A stretch of 64,000 nt of DNA from positions 278,535,888 to 278,599,887 of the forward strand of contig CM060964.1 in NCBI GenBank assembly GCA_030765045.1, written 5' to 3'. Position numbers and translations under genes: made by a program. The first letter of the stretch is position 1. Each line of letters starts with the position of its first letter. Under the pieces are notes generated by a model. That model ran no database searches and was not told the origin of the DNA. It worked only from the letters and a program-made list of their open reading frames with translations. Of the stretch, positions 13,941 to 24,740 are shown in pieces. The stretch comes from Tenodera sinensis. Taxonomy: Eukaryota > Arthropoda > Insecta > Mantodea > Mantidae.

Positions 13941-14782
13941 TCTGATGTGTTGCACTCACATGACTTTCTCTACTCTTGTACTGACCATTCTTACAAACTC
14001 TTATTCCTATATCTTCATTTTCAGATTAACATTTGTAGAAATTATCTTATTACTATTTCCTTGTAGGTGGATGGGGAACATTAGAATACAGTAGGCTTTG
14101 TGCGATAGTCAAATTTTTTAAAGGTTTGAGATTCCGTTCTCTTTGCACACTTAACAAAATGAACAACCATGTTCCATTTCACGCAAGTTTTAAGTTTTCC
14201 GAAACTCACACACATAACAAGGAATATCTCCGAAATGGTTCACCTTACAAGAAATTTTATTCAGAAATAAATTGTGTATTTTAGCAAGATCTACTTTTTT
14301 TGTATAGTATGATTTGGTCTATCTCTAACGGTTTACCAATTATGCAAAAGTCGTCCAGAGTAGATACAACTATAGGGGCCATAGCCAGAAAATTCAGGAT
14401 ATACATTTCATTTGTCATAAAAATATCTCAAACATGTGACATTTTAATCAAAATCGTTAGAGCCATTTTCGAGAAAATCAAAATTTTCCATGTAAAGGGT
14501 AGTTTAGGGTGGGGCTATTTTCTTGAAAATCTTCGTGTCGCATCCTTAAAAGACATTAAACTTTAATACCAACTTTGGTTTTTTACGAACTTTTCGTTTT
14601 TGAGTTATGCTGTCCAAATACTGACTCACAGACTGACATACACAGACACACACGTACCTTTTTCTAAAAATGCTTTTTTTGGATTCAGTGGGTCTCAAAT
14701 CATATATTTCCGGTGAAATCTCGACATCGAATTTTTGGGTGGAATACTGTACTTCCCCTACTTAACAGTAGGGAAAGTAAAA
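13941..14782 (-). repeat. Family H repeat, copy H4 (complete)
   Basis: Runs from TCTGATGTGTTGCACTCACA to AACAGTAGGGAAAGTAAA. It holds both inverted subterminal ACTTTCTCTACT blocks and an internal (CA)-rich stretch near 14630-14655. Confidence 0.75.
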
Positions 14783-15005
14783 CAGGAATCCAGTTTCATA
14801 GAAATAGTTGCCGGTACTGGTCCCGTCATCAGCATACCGTAAGTCAGTCGGGTATTGACCAACGGTGTAAGTAATCTAATAAGAATCACCGGATCAGCCC
14901 CCCAATACCGACAAGATAGCGCTTTGTACAACTTAGTCACTGTGCGGAGGGAACAAAGAATACAATAGTGTGCCGTAAAAACCTAAGTTTTGTTCCAGTG
15001 TAAGT
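14783..15005 (-). pseudogene. RT C-terminal remnant of LINE-1
   Basis: The minus strand reads TKLYKALSCRYWGADPVILI followed by RLLTPLVNTRLTYG, the thumb-region pattern (WGAD...LL.L....  RL.YG) of I/Jockey-type RTs. It lies between two family H insertions. Confidence 0.7.
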
Positions 15006-15013
15006 CCTAAAAA

Positions 15014-15878
15014 TCTGATGTGTTGCACTCACATGACTTTCTCTACTCTTGTACTAACCATTCTTACAAACTCTTATTCCTATAAGTTCTTTGTGTTAGT
15101 TGAGATAAACATTTATACAAGTTATCTTATTGTTTGTTTCCCTGTAGGTGCAAGGGGAATATGAGAATACAGTAGGCTTTGAGCAATAATCAATCTTTTA
15201 AAGCTTTGAGATCCCATTCTCTTTGCACGCTTAACATATAAAAGAAATGAACAACGATGTTCCATTTCACGAAAGTGTTAAGTTTTCCGAAACTTCCACA
15301 CATAACACGGAATATTTCCGAAATGGTTCACCCTACAAGACAATTTATTGAGGCATAAATTGTGTATTTTAGCAAGATCTACATTTTTGTATACTATGAT
15401 TTGGTGTATCTCTAACGGTTTACCAGTTATGCAAAATTCGTCTAGAGGTAATACAACTACAGGGGCTATAGTCAGAAAATTCAAGATATACATTTCTTTT
15501 GTTATAAAAATATCTCAAACATATATCACTTTAATCAAAATCGTTAGAGCCATTTTCAAGAGAATCAAAATTGTCGAAACATTTTCCATGTAAAGGGTAG
15601 TTTAGGGTGGGGGTGGGGGTGATTTCTTCAAAATCTTCGTGTCGCATCCTTGAAAGACATTGAGCTTAAATACCAACTTTGGTTTTTAACCGACTTTTCG
15701 TTTTTGAGTTATGTTGTCTACAGACTGACAGACACACAGACTGGCACACACGGATCTTTTTCTAAAAATGCTTTTTTGGATCCAGGGATCTCAAAACATA
15801 TATTTCCGGTGAAATCTTGACCTCGAGTTTTTGGGTGGAATACAATACTTCCTTCTACTTACCAGTAGAGAAAGTAAA
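15014..15878 (-). repeat. Family H repeat, copy H5 (complete)
   Basis: Runs from TCTGATGTGTTGCACTCACA to ACCAGTAGAGAAAGTAAA, with the family body in between. It is inserted in LINE-1 between the linker and the RT remnant. Confidence 0.75.
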
Positions 15879-15889
15879 AAACACACGGA

Positions 15890-16985
15890 TGCACAGGTGT
15901 TAATGACATGCTGTTGAATAGTGAGTGACAGACGGAGGTTCTGCATACTACGTTGGAAAGGTATTAACTTTGTTTTTGGTAGTTAACACCCAATCTCAAA
16001 CCCCATAAATTTCCGCCATACTTCCCGGATAGGGGTCTCCCTAGTAATGGTAGAACAGTAACGGGACCATGATTGTCGACGCTGTTTTAATAGTTGACGT
16101 TTCGTTCTCGCTTCTATCCATTTGGTGGCCATGGGGTAAGTATCAGGGGTCCGCGAGTTACGGTACTTAGTATAAGCCAGCCGTCGTTCTGCCATAGCCT
16201 TTGCTCATTTAGCATTCCACCATGACAGGTTTTTAACTCCCGTAACCGAAGGCTCCACCCAAGGATGATGTATATCCTGGTAATCAACTATCATCTGTTC
16301 TAGAGCCTCGTAATTAACACTAGCATCCAAATAGTGATCTACCTGTCCATCGATATATTCAGCCAGTAATTCGGCTTTCGGATTACCACGCCCTCGGCAC
16401 TGTACAAAATTGCCATCCCGTAGTGCTGTACGAGTGATAGAAAGTTTAAAAGAGAAATGATCACTGTCCATTGTATCGGTGTGTCGACAAAGAACTGAGT
16501 GGTAAACGAGGTCAGGAGTTATAAAGATCACATCCGGAGATGTAATATTGTTGTTGGGGAGCACCCAAACGGGTCCTGTATGGATGAGAGGCAAGATGCC
16601 AAGATCGATGTGCCGCATATCGTAAAACAGGTTGCTGGCGATGTTGCCATGGAGACAAAGGCGAAAAATTCGTTATGTTAAAATGACCGCAAAGAATGGA
16701 GTTGACTTTCAAAGAGTCAAGAATATTTGACTTTTCTACGTCCGAGATATGGTATCCCGTGATATATGCTGCAATCAATGTGAGGCTGCATTTACAGACT
16801 CCAATAGCTTCTAAATATGGAGGAATGCACAAAGTCGTGTCCCAATCATGTATCGTTATACCATGCTGTACTCCAATGAGCACTCCCTTTCCCCTCGTCA
16901 CACGATCATTACGGCAAATATGGTATTCTGAGATAGAAAAATAGGAGTGTGAACCTAACCTTTTTTGTGGTGGGGAAAAGGGCAC
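15890..16985 (-). pseudogene. APE-type endonuclease and linker of LINE-1
   Basis: Frames include YHICRNDRVTRGKGVLIGV (RxDR..GGG..I pattern), EAIGVCKCSLTLIAAYI and CGHFNITN (normally GDFN, with Asp replaced by His). Next come SPDVIFITPDLVYHSV and DTMDSDHFSFKLSI, which holds the catalytic S-D-H triad. A Lys/Arg-rich linker with WWNAKWAK and RRQSWSRYCSTI leads towards RT. The N-terminal part of the nuclease is missing, and the loss of the GDFN Asp plus frame breaks make it inactive. Confidence 0.8.
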
Positions 16986-17504
16986 TTACGCCCTTACTGC
17001 AGGCAAGCCTGCGAGTGTAAGACTCCTACCCTGGCTTAGAACCAGGGCAGCACTACTTACTAAAAGCCCACCGGAAGTCTTGAGGTCCAAAACTCACTGT
17101 TGCAGTACCGCATCATGCACCTGCGCAATCAGTGGTGATAGGTTGAAAGCTGCCTGCTAGTGGCAGTAACAGCGACTAATAGCTGAAGTGCCAGAGGACA
17201 AACATGACCTAAGCCCTTAGCGCTCCCTGGTAGCTAGTCCTGGTGATAGTGGTGAGTCGTGAAACTGTAGTGTGTGGTGCGTGATGAAAATGGTCGTGAA
17301 CGGCGACTGGAATCATATTTGTGAGTCATGATGGTGTCAATCCGGATAGTTCGTCCACTTCATGACACGACACAGATCCGTGCAGGGGCGTCCGTCGCGT
17401 ATGTGAAAGCCCCCGGAGTGTTCTCGTCGCGGAGTAAACTGCGGCGGTTGTTGTGGTTGGGCTGGTGTTGACTCGGCGTGTCTGTGTCCCGGCCTCACGG
17501 GTGG

Positions 17505-17930
17505 TGGTGGTGATGGTGGTGGCGGTGGTTGTGGTGGTGGTGGCAGTTGGGATTTCGAGCCGGTGGTGGTGGTAGCAGTTGGTATTTCGAGCCAGTGGTG
17601 GTAGTGGTGGTGGCGGTGGCAGTAGGTATTTCGAAAAAAAAATTAAAAAAAATGATTTTGTTGTTTAACGGCGCTGTCAATTGCCAGGATCACATCAGCG
17701 TCGCCGGTGTGCCGGAATTTTGTCCCGCAGGAGTTCTTTTACATGCCAGTAAATCTACTGACATGGAGCTGTCGTTTTTAAGCACACTTAAAAACCATCG
17801 GCCTGGGCCGGGTTTGAACCCGCGACCTTGGGATCCGTAGGCCAGCGTCTAACCAACTGAGCCACCCAGACCGACAGGTATTTCGAGCCGGTGGTGGTGG
17901 TGGCAGTTGGGATTTCGAGCTGGTGAAGCT
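17505..17930. repeat. GGTGGTGGT-rich minisatellite split by a SINE
   Basis: Units of about 40 bp with TTGGGATTTCGAGCCGGTGG followed by GGTGGTGGCAG are present on both sides of the SINE at 17655-17874. The array lies inside LINE-1 ORF1. Confidence 0.75.
17655..17874 (-). mobile_element. tRNA-derived SINE, family 1, copy C
   Basis: Head (minus strand) GGGTGGCTCAGTTGG, B box GGTTCAAACCC, A-rich tail at 17634-17653. It is flanked by AGGTATTTCGA on both sides, an apparent 11-bp target duplication, although the host minisatellite also contains part of that word. Confidence 0.85.
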
Positions 17931-19189
17931 TCTGTTTGATTGGCTCGAGGGCCTCTGCCATGTTCCGCTGTATTATGGTGCTGGCTGAAGCGGAGATGGA
18001 GGCGAGAGCCTCTACAGCGGGAGCTGACGTTCAGTAACTCCGCATGGAGGTCCTGAACTGCGTCGCGTAGTTCCTGGCTGACTGCCGTGACTGTTTGTGT
18101 GCTCGATGGTGTTTCCGGCACTGTTGGTGTGACTGGTTGTTGGGGCAGTTCTAATGGTTCTCGGCGCTGGTTGACGGTTCTGTCGGTGTTGTAGTGGTGA
18201 GCTGGTTCGTTGCGGAATCCAACGAGGATGGACAGGACACTGTGCCTGGCCTGTGTAGTGGCCGAAGCCATTACAAGTGGCTCAGCACCGGCGGCGGCGT
18301 CACAGATCGTGTCCCTTGCAGTGTGCGGTTAAAGCCCGGGAGCCTCAGTAGTGGCACCGTAGGCTCGCAGAGCAGCTGTCGGCCTGGTAGCCGAACTGGC
18401 AGCAGCGGCGGCAAGGGACCAGACGATCCATTCTGCTGGCCTCAATGCGCAGGCGTTGCCCTAAGGGCAGCATCCCAGTCACCCAGGTCCGCGAACTCCA
18501 GTCTTATCAGTATGCTTGAGCCACTGTTGGTGTATGTTCTCGTGGCCCTGATGATGGAGAGCCACAATTGCCTGGCGGCGAACAGCAGGTAGCAGCACGG
18601 AAAATCCCTTGGAACTCGGCGCACTACTGCACTATGCCGCCAGGAAGATCCTGTGAGTGGCGGTGCTGAGTCGGCGACGTTGGTGTCGACGCTGTTGGTT
18701 CAGGTGGCGTGGACGTTGCCTCCGTCGCAACTGCTCGCGTCGAAGACTCAGCCACGAGTGGAGGCAGAGGACTGGTTGGCAACGGCTCTAATTCTGGTGT
18801 GATGCTGCGCCCTAGTGGCGAAGCTGGCGCAACCGCTCGCTCAGGTTCCTGCTCAGGCGTAGCAACACGCGCCAACACAGAAATCTAGGGCGCGGCTTTC
18901 GTTCTGCTCTTTGCTGCTTTCTTCTTTCCCATATTCAGGTGCTGTAGATCTGGTTGAGCTGAAGATCTGCTTTACAATATTAAAGTAAACTGCATATTTT
19001 TAATGCAAAGATTGGTCGACTTCAGATTAAATTTTGTGACATATTTTTAATGAATCGAGCAAAAATTTGTGAAACACTTCTGGCAACACCGGTTTGTACT
19101 GTTAAGCTCACAGGTTCTGAGAGGTTAAGTTTCCAGAGAGTGATGGGCAGAATCTAATCTTTTGAAGAATCGAATAATCTGTACTCGAA

Positions 19190-19385
19190 TACGTTTTAGA
19201 ATCGAAATCTCTTGCTTTTGAATGCAAGTTCTCGGTTACTGTCACTCACTGGTAGTATTCGCTGATCGAAATTTCTCGAATGCAAGTTCTGGGATACTGT
19301 CACTCTCTAGTAGTAGTATTCGCTAATCGAAATCTTGCATTCGAATGCAAGTTTTCAGATCTACGATATCGTCACTCGAGTAATA
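19190..19385. repeat. About 60-bp tandem repeat, three units
   Basis: Three imperfect units each carry TCGAAAT, GAATGCAAGTT, ACTGTCACTC and GTAGTATTCGCT. It lies inside the hAT-like element. Confidence 0.7.
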
Positions 19386-20039
19386 CTATTCCGTTCTCGT
19401 CATGGTTGTTCTCGAATAAAGCATTAAAGTGAGCAACCACGAAAATACGTAAACGGTTATTCTCAATGTTAAATGTGCTCAGAGGTTTTATATCAATTTT
19501 ATCGTGACTTGGGTGCAAGGTACTTTCAGCCGCTAAAATAATTCTGTTCACCTATAAATTTTGGTGATAGCTAATTTCTTCTCACTTTTTTTGGGAACTA
19601 CACATATTGTTCTTTTTTTTGGGGGGGGGGCAAGAAACTCGCTCGGATGCGATACAAGTTGCTGGAATACAAAGGTATTTTAAATAAGGTTTAACATGCC
19701 ATTAAATTGGGTTAAAATGGTACCTATAAACGGTTTAGAAATACAGCATAGTAATTAGTAACTTGATTCCTATTTGTCAGCCAAATTACATCAAGCGTTA
19801 AGTTTGAAATGGAATTTGTGCACATAAAAGTAGATGGTGTGTATGAAGTTGATAAACTCCGACACGGGTCAACCGATCACCATAAAAATTGGCACATCGA
19901 GTGTTTCTTTTTCTATTCCCCCCCCCCCCCTTTCATGGAGAAGTTTTTTATGATACCCATTTTACTACGCACCGTATTACGTTCACATTGTTTTCTAAAC
20001 TCGCCTCTCTTTTGTATAACACATTCTCATGTCCTCTAT

Positions 20040-20545
20040 CCGCCCTCATGAAACGATTCATATAATTTTCTTTGTTTGAAAAGGAAATGCAACGTATTAC
20101 ATCCATCTTTTACGAAACAGTCACACTCGTTTCTCTACTCCCTTTTCCAAAAGCAATTAACACATTTTTTAAGTTTGAAACAGAAATGCAACTTATGACA
20201 TTCAGATGATTTTCTCTACTCACTTTTCTGTTACGAAACCCAATCACATTTGTTTGTGTACTCCCTCTTCCAAAAGCAATTGATAACATTTTTTTATGTT
20301 CGAAATAGAAATGCAACCTATTAGTTCACATGATTTTCTCCAGTAACTTTTGTTTTACCTAACACAATCACATTAGTTTGTCTACTCCCTCTTCCAAAAG
20401 CAATTCATACAATTGTTTTTATGTTTGAAATAGAAATGCAACCTATTACATTCACATGGTTTTCTCTATTCACTTTTCTTTTACGAAGCACAATCATATT
20501 TGTTTCTCTGCTCCCTCTTCCAAAAACAATTCATACAGTTTTCTT
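20040..20545. repeat. About 125-bp tandem repeat, four to five units
   Basis: Each unit contains GAAATGCAACCTATTACATT, ATGATTTTCTCTA, ACGAAACACAATCAC and CTCTTCCAAAAGCAATTCAT with small differences. It lies inside the hAT-like element. Confidence 0.8.
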
Positions 20546-21343
20546 TATTACTGAAATACTAGTAATATAGGCATTTTTAAATCCTGAAAATAAAAACACT
20601 TTGGAAATGTAGCTTATTATAATACTAAATGTATATATGAAACTACATATATTTGAATATCACTGTAAGTTGTCATATGTATGTAATCACATTTCTGTGT
20701 GTATGCATGTTAATCATTTATTATCAGGGAGTAACATAGCACAATAAACATTTTCATTGTTAAACATGGAGTTCACACGTAGATTCACAAGTTTATGATA
20801 TGCTAACTTGAACATCAATGGTATGTCAGCGTTATAAATATGAATGGTGTTGAATGTATAACATTAACGTTCTAGTTAGCTGATTCTGCAATGTGCATTG
20901 CGTTATTCCATAATTTAGTATTTAGCATATGATCACGAATATGACAATTGCTTGGGAACAGCTTGCTTTAGGTTGGAAGAGGTCAAGACGTGTAAAGAGT
21001 ATATTTTATCTGTATACGATATACGCATATTTCGTCCTGGGCAGGTGATAATCAAGTTCATTTGTTGTTTGTCAGTGAGCTCAATCCTGATCCTGCCCTC
21101 TACAACGCCGCGTGCCCAGACGTACAGTTCGGATTCAATTCAGTTTACTGTGGTTTACCTGCACCTATGGGAGTAAAGTATTCGAAAATAGCACTCATGA
21201 CGTACGCAAACGAGAACCGAGAAAAAACCGAGTGAAAGAATTGAAAACAGTGTAAGGATTCGAGAACTTCCAAGAATCGAATACATCGACATTTTGCATT
21301 CGAATGCTCCCGTTGCTCCCATCGCTCCCATCACTATCCAGAA

Positions 21344-21573
21344 GGCTGTGTGATTTGTTTCCAGTTGTGTAACTAGGTCTTAGATGTTCTATGGTGACTA
21401 ACGTAACTAATATGCCACAGTCTTTCTCTAGTTACCTTGATGCCTGTTCTGTGCTTGATGCCACAGATTGCTCAAATGCACAGCACAGAACAGCGATGTA
21501 CATTTGTTTATACTAGATTATGCTAGTACTGTGTAAGGAAAACGTGGAAAGAAGTATAGCTAAGTTTTAAAAA
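21344..21573 (+). promoter_or_regulatory. Presumed mRpL47 5' UTR/promoter region
   Basis: About 230 bases between the end of the hAT-like element and the mRpL47 start codon. No TATA box or initiator can be named with confidence. The transcription start must lie here or inside the hAT-like element. The start-codon context is AAAAATGGC. Confidence 0.35.
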
Positions 21574-21674
21574 ATGGCACTTTTTGAAGCTCTAGTAAAG
21601 TCTGCAGCTTCATTTTCTAAGCGTTTATCATACAATTCATTTACCAGAATTACTCCATATAAATATGTTCAAAG
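21574..21674 (+). CDS. mRpL47: mRpL47 exon 1 (mitochondrial targeting region)
   Basis: The ATG at 21574 starts MALFEALVKSAASFSKRLSY and runs 33 codons plus two bases to the donor CAAAG|GTAAAT. The peptide is rich in Ser, Lys and Arg with hydrophobic residues at amphipathic spacing, as expected for a mitochondrial import signal. The two left-over bases (AG) join the first base of exon 2 to make AGG (Arg). The phase fit and the following WIFPKHSLEWQP support the link to exon 2, but no transcript evidence is available here. The start was chosen as the first ATG in the frame after upstream stops. The alternative is that exon 1 belongs to another transcript, which is less likely given the phase match. 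Confidence 0.75.
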
Positions 21675-21960
21675 GTAAATTCACGTTTTGTGTAACTGTA
21701 TGAATGGTTCGTAGTGTAGTATGTTTATATATTAGTAGTATATTTTCGTGCCATGTAATAAGGAAATTTACATTCATGACACGTCTTGCATACCAGGATA
21801 CTTATTGTAAGTGAGGTTATGTAAATATGGTCCAAGGGAAATTCACAGTATTAGTAAATGATTGATGCTGTAATATCCTTATATATCTTAGGAACCTATT
21901 TTGGTATATTTTCGTGCCATGTAATAATAAAATAAACGTTCATGACGTTATGTGAACCAC
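21660..21960. repeat. About 160-bp tandem duplication covering the exon 1 splice donor
   Basis: AAATATGTTCAAAGGTAAAT at 21661 recurs as AAATATGGTCCAAGGGAAAT at 21823. ATATTTTCGTGCCATGTAAT recurs at 21736 and 21909, followed in both by a CATTCATGAC / CGTTCATGAC word. In the second unit the donor GT is GG. Confidence 0.7.
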
Positions 21961-21989
21961 ACAAAAACGTAATAAGGCCGCTTAGGGTT

Positions 21990-22532
21990 TCCTTTTCGGC
22001 TAGGATTTTATGCTTTCTTTATAGTTAAAGGCAGCGATATTTTGGCGGGACGTCACAACAGCTGATGAGATAATGGGTGTGTGGGTAGGAAAGGTATGAA
22101 GGGGTCGTGGTGTGGGAGCACTTGTGTGTGTGAGATTTTGGAGGTATTGCTGGGTGTCTGCTTGATCCCATTGTTCAATATGTACCACAGGGCCATGATG
22201 AAAAATAGAGGTGGGTAGTGATTGTTCTAGATGTCTACACTTAGTCTGCACTTTTTTGGTAGTTTGCTGCTTGCAGGGGAAGGTTCAATGTCTCACATAA
22301 CGAGAGATGCCACAAATTAGTTATGCTGCTCCCCGTCATTCTTGTAGGCCATCATTTAGAACCCACAGAAGTCTTACTCTTGCTGGTGAATACACAATTA
22401 TGATATTTTCACAACAAACCTTGATGTGCATGTTCACATTACAAAGCATGCAGGTGATTTACATAGATCAATAAATAGCTTAAAACTGTTTCAAAAAGGA
22501 TGTTACTATTCTGCAATACAAATTTATTTTAC
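21990..22532. other. Intron 1 sequence, no element recognised
   Basis: A minus-strand open frame of 83 codons (22251-22000) has no recognisable motif. The rest is AT-rich with no paired ends. Confidence 0.4.
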
Positions 22533-22775
22533 GGCGGCGCCGTGGCCGAGCGGTTAGCGCGCTCGCCTACCACCTAGGCGGCCCGGGTTCGATCCCAGGG
22601 ACCGCATGTGGTATTCGTGGTGGACGAAGCGGCGTCAGGGCGGGTTTTCTCCGGGTGCTCCGGTTTCCCCCGCCATCTCATTCCACCGGTGCCCCATCTT
22701 CATTCCATGTGTCATCAGTGTCACCGCCTGCGGTGCCGTAATAGTAAAAGCGGGCGTTAAACACTACAACAATAC
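22533..22775 (+). mobile_element. tRNA-derived SINE, family 3
   Basis: The head is GCCGTGGCCGAGCGGTTAGC (A box) with B box GGGTTCGATCCC. The body holds TTTTCTCCGGGTGCTCCGGT followed by TTCCCCCGCC, a conserved SINE core block known from many invertebrates. It ends AAGCGGGCGTTAAACACTAC with an (ACAAT)-like tail. It lies in mRpL47 intron 1. Confidence 0.8.
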
Positions 22776-23784
22776 ACATTTATGATAACCTTCTGTTTTA
22801 CCTAAAGCTGTTAGGCAATCATAATCAACATAAAATCAAGAACAACTTTGGTTCTTTTATACTCACTCCCAAAATATGGTGGAGGAATTCTTTGTTATAT
22901 TGTCAAGCAAATATTAGATGTTTAGGGCAGATTACGGATGATGGTGATTTACAGCATGCTGTGAAGTTTACTCTTGCAATGGTGGTGGCTTAAACATTTT
23001 CATTTTTTTCCTGTGTCTTACATAATGCAGGATAGAGGGAGTGAATGAGTGGCATTTAAGGGCTTGTTGACCGCTAGGTCATTTGGGCCCCAGAATAGAG
23101 GGAAATAAGGGTCTTCAAACAAATGAACAGACAAGCAAACAATAAGTGAGGTTAGGCGTGCATTTAGAATGCCATTGCAACATATATGTATAGGTTAAAA
23201 TACATTTCTAAAATAGAAACTGCGCACAGTACATTCAAATCCAATAAAATTGATTCATTGGAGTAGTATTAACTATAAAATTATCTTTCCCATCAGAATT
23301 GCAATTCTTAGGTCTGCTGTACATGTTTTCCTTGGTTTAATAAAAACTTTATGGTTTTACTTCAATATGAGTGCCACTTGCCAAAATTTAATGATCATTG
23401 GGTTTTAACTACACTGATGTTTCAGCTATGCTTTGTTGTAGCTCTGCAGTTGCAGCCTTTTCTTATAAAAAACCTTCCCCAGCTACACTTTGCAATTTAG
23501 GGCCTTCAGCATCTTGGTTACACTTCGAGGTTTAGGGCCCTCACTTTGCAATTGCAAGTCCTGAACTTATATGAATTTAACCACCTTTACAAAGCCCTTG
23601 TAAATGGGTTGGTTTATTCATTTGGTTCCATAGATGAGCATTGCTCAGGTACACTGAACACATACAATTATGGAACGTGTAGCATGACTGATAATAGTCC
23701 CACCACCAAGAATTTCCTTTCATCTTGCATTATATAAGAAAAAATGAACTTGTAAAACACCAGAATTTCAACATTAAACAATAG
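22776..23784. other. Intron 1 sequence, no element recognised
   Basis: AT-rich. Two weakly similar AGGGCCCTCA / GGGCCTTCAG words near 23500 and a word TAGGTCATTTGGGCCCCA at 23079 hint at decayed retroposon ends. Nothing firm. Confidence 0.4.
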
Positions 23785-23850
23785 GGGCTCTAATGACCTA
23801 GCTGTCGACGGGCCCTTAAACCCTAATCAATGAATCAATCAAAATTAAAC
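23785..23850 (-). repeat. Retroposon 3' end with (AATC)n tail, fragment
   Basis: GGGCTCTAATGACCTAGCTG and GTCGACGGGCCCTTAAACCC precede AATCAATGAATCAATCAAAA, a tail type common to insect SINE/LINE 3' ends. It abuts the 3' end of LINE-B, so the relation (own SINE or LINE-B 3' UTR) is open. Confidence 0.4.
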
Positions 23851-23924
23851 TTTGTAATGTGCATTACAATAGGTTGACAATAACGAATAAGTGTAAGTCA
23901 CCATCGCACACAAACTGCCCGATG

Positions 23925-24729
23925 TATTGAATATTTACCTTTTGAATGAGGTATTAAAGAATTACTCCATGAAGTGGGTGTGTAAGAATAATTTTATATC
24001 CTGAGGTTTCATGTTGATTGAGATTGTCTAATAATTTTAGATAGCATGGAAGGTGGTTATAAATTTTTATTGCAGAGTAGCATCTTCCTTTCTGGAATAG
24101 TTTTAAGCTATTTGCCGGTCTGTGTTAATTGCCTGCAAGCCTCATACCGTGATCATGCACAGCAAGATTTGTTATAAAGTTATCATAATTATATGTAAGG
24201 TAGTTCAGGAGAGAGTTTATGCATTCACTAGTATTCAAAACCAGAATTGGTTTTAAATAAGGGCCTACAGGAATGATGGGCTCAATGTTACAAATAATAA
24301 GGTTTGGCTCTTTTTGTAATATGAACACTTGCTGTGTGCTGAATTATCCCAGAAGATAATTGCTTATCGCTACAAGTAGTGAAAGTAGGCAAAATGTGTT
24401 TTTAAAGCATTTTGGTTAAGCAGATTTTTTAAGTTTCTTATTGCAGAGCAAGCAGAGCTAAGTTTGGTAGCATGATCTTTGTTTTCTCCATCTGAGCTCT
24501 TCATCTATTTGGAGTCCAAGAAATTTTGTATTGGATGCTTTACTAGTGGTGTAATTGTTATATCTAATTGTTAACTCATTTACTTGGTTATGCTTAGTTT
24601 TGAATTGAATCAAGTTTGATTTATCATAGTTTATCTTATTTGCTTCAAACCAAATATTGAGCTGTTCAAATGCTTTATTGATAGAATCTCTTGATTGCTG
24701 ATGTGACTTCTCAGATATAAGTACTCTAG
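23925..24729 (-). pseudogene. LINE-B RT C-terminal part
   Basis: Minus strand: RVLISEKSHQQSRDSINKAF, EQLNIWFEANKINYDKSN, IQFKTKHNQVNELTIRYNNY and TKFLGLQIDEELRW (motifs after the FADD loop). After stops comes NSLKLFQKGRCYSAIKIYNH. It ends near the first base of the inserted transposon at 24730. Confidence 0.8.
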
Positions 24730-24740
24730 GGTAACTCTAT

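Larger units (their letters stand above)
17440..18932 (-). pseudogene. ORF1 (gag-like) of LINE-1 with CCHC knuckle remnants
   Basis: The ATG at 18932 starts MGKKKAAKSRTKAAP, followed by a stop. The same frame continues as a Pro/Ala/Thr/Ser-rich region (TPEQEPERAVAPASP). Near 18450-18240 Cys-rich text (CRRCCQFGYQADSCSASLRC, then further C/H pairs in other frames) matches the C-terminal zinc knuckles of LINE ORF1 proteins. A His/Gly-rich part further on is a (CCACCAC)-type minisatellite. The frame is broken at several places. ORF1 proteins bind LINE RNA. Confidence 0.65.
11854..18975 (-). mobile_element. LINE-1: ORF1 + APE endonuclease + RT remnant + RNase H (fragmented)
   Basis: On the minus strand the order is ORF1 (18932-17440), endonuclease and linker (16985-15890), a short RT C-terminal piece (15005-14783) and RNase H plus a C-terminal Cys motif (13212-11990). 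The 3' end has a GAA-rich tail at 11876-11854. RNase H after RT fits the I-like group. Three family H copies sit inside it and most of the RT palm is gone. The 5' half is markedly GC-richer than its surroundings. Confidence 0.8.
19139..21335. mobile_element. hAT-like non-autonomous element, 2.2 kb
   Basis: The ends are AGTGATGGGCAGAATC on the left and, inverted, AGTGATGGGAGCGATGG on the right. The flanks TTCCAGAG and ATCCAGAA match at six of eight positions, fitting a decayed 8-bp hAT duplication. AATCGAATA / TCGAATAC words near both ends are typical of this MITE type. No transposase is visible inside. Confidence 0.65.

Noticed and set aside
13213..15878. Family H copies as LTRs of a retrotransposon
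   Set aside because: They have inverted, not direct, end blocks, no primer site or polypurine tract beside them, and no TG...CA ends.
20040..20545. Regularly spaced repeats that could suggest a CRISPR array
   Set aside because: Units of about 125 bp repeat along their whole length with no unique spacers, and the DNA is eukaryotic.
22000..22251. 83-codon minus-strand frame with a His/Thr/Pro-rich protein
   Set aside because: No motif, no splice context, and length is within chance for this composition.
22533..22605. Possible functional tRNA gene
   Set aside because: Only the A and B boxes fit; there is no clean cloverleaf with anticodon, and a SINE body follows.
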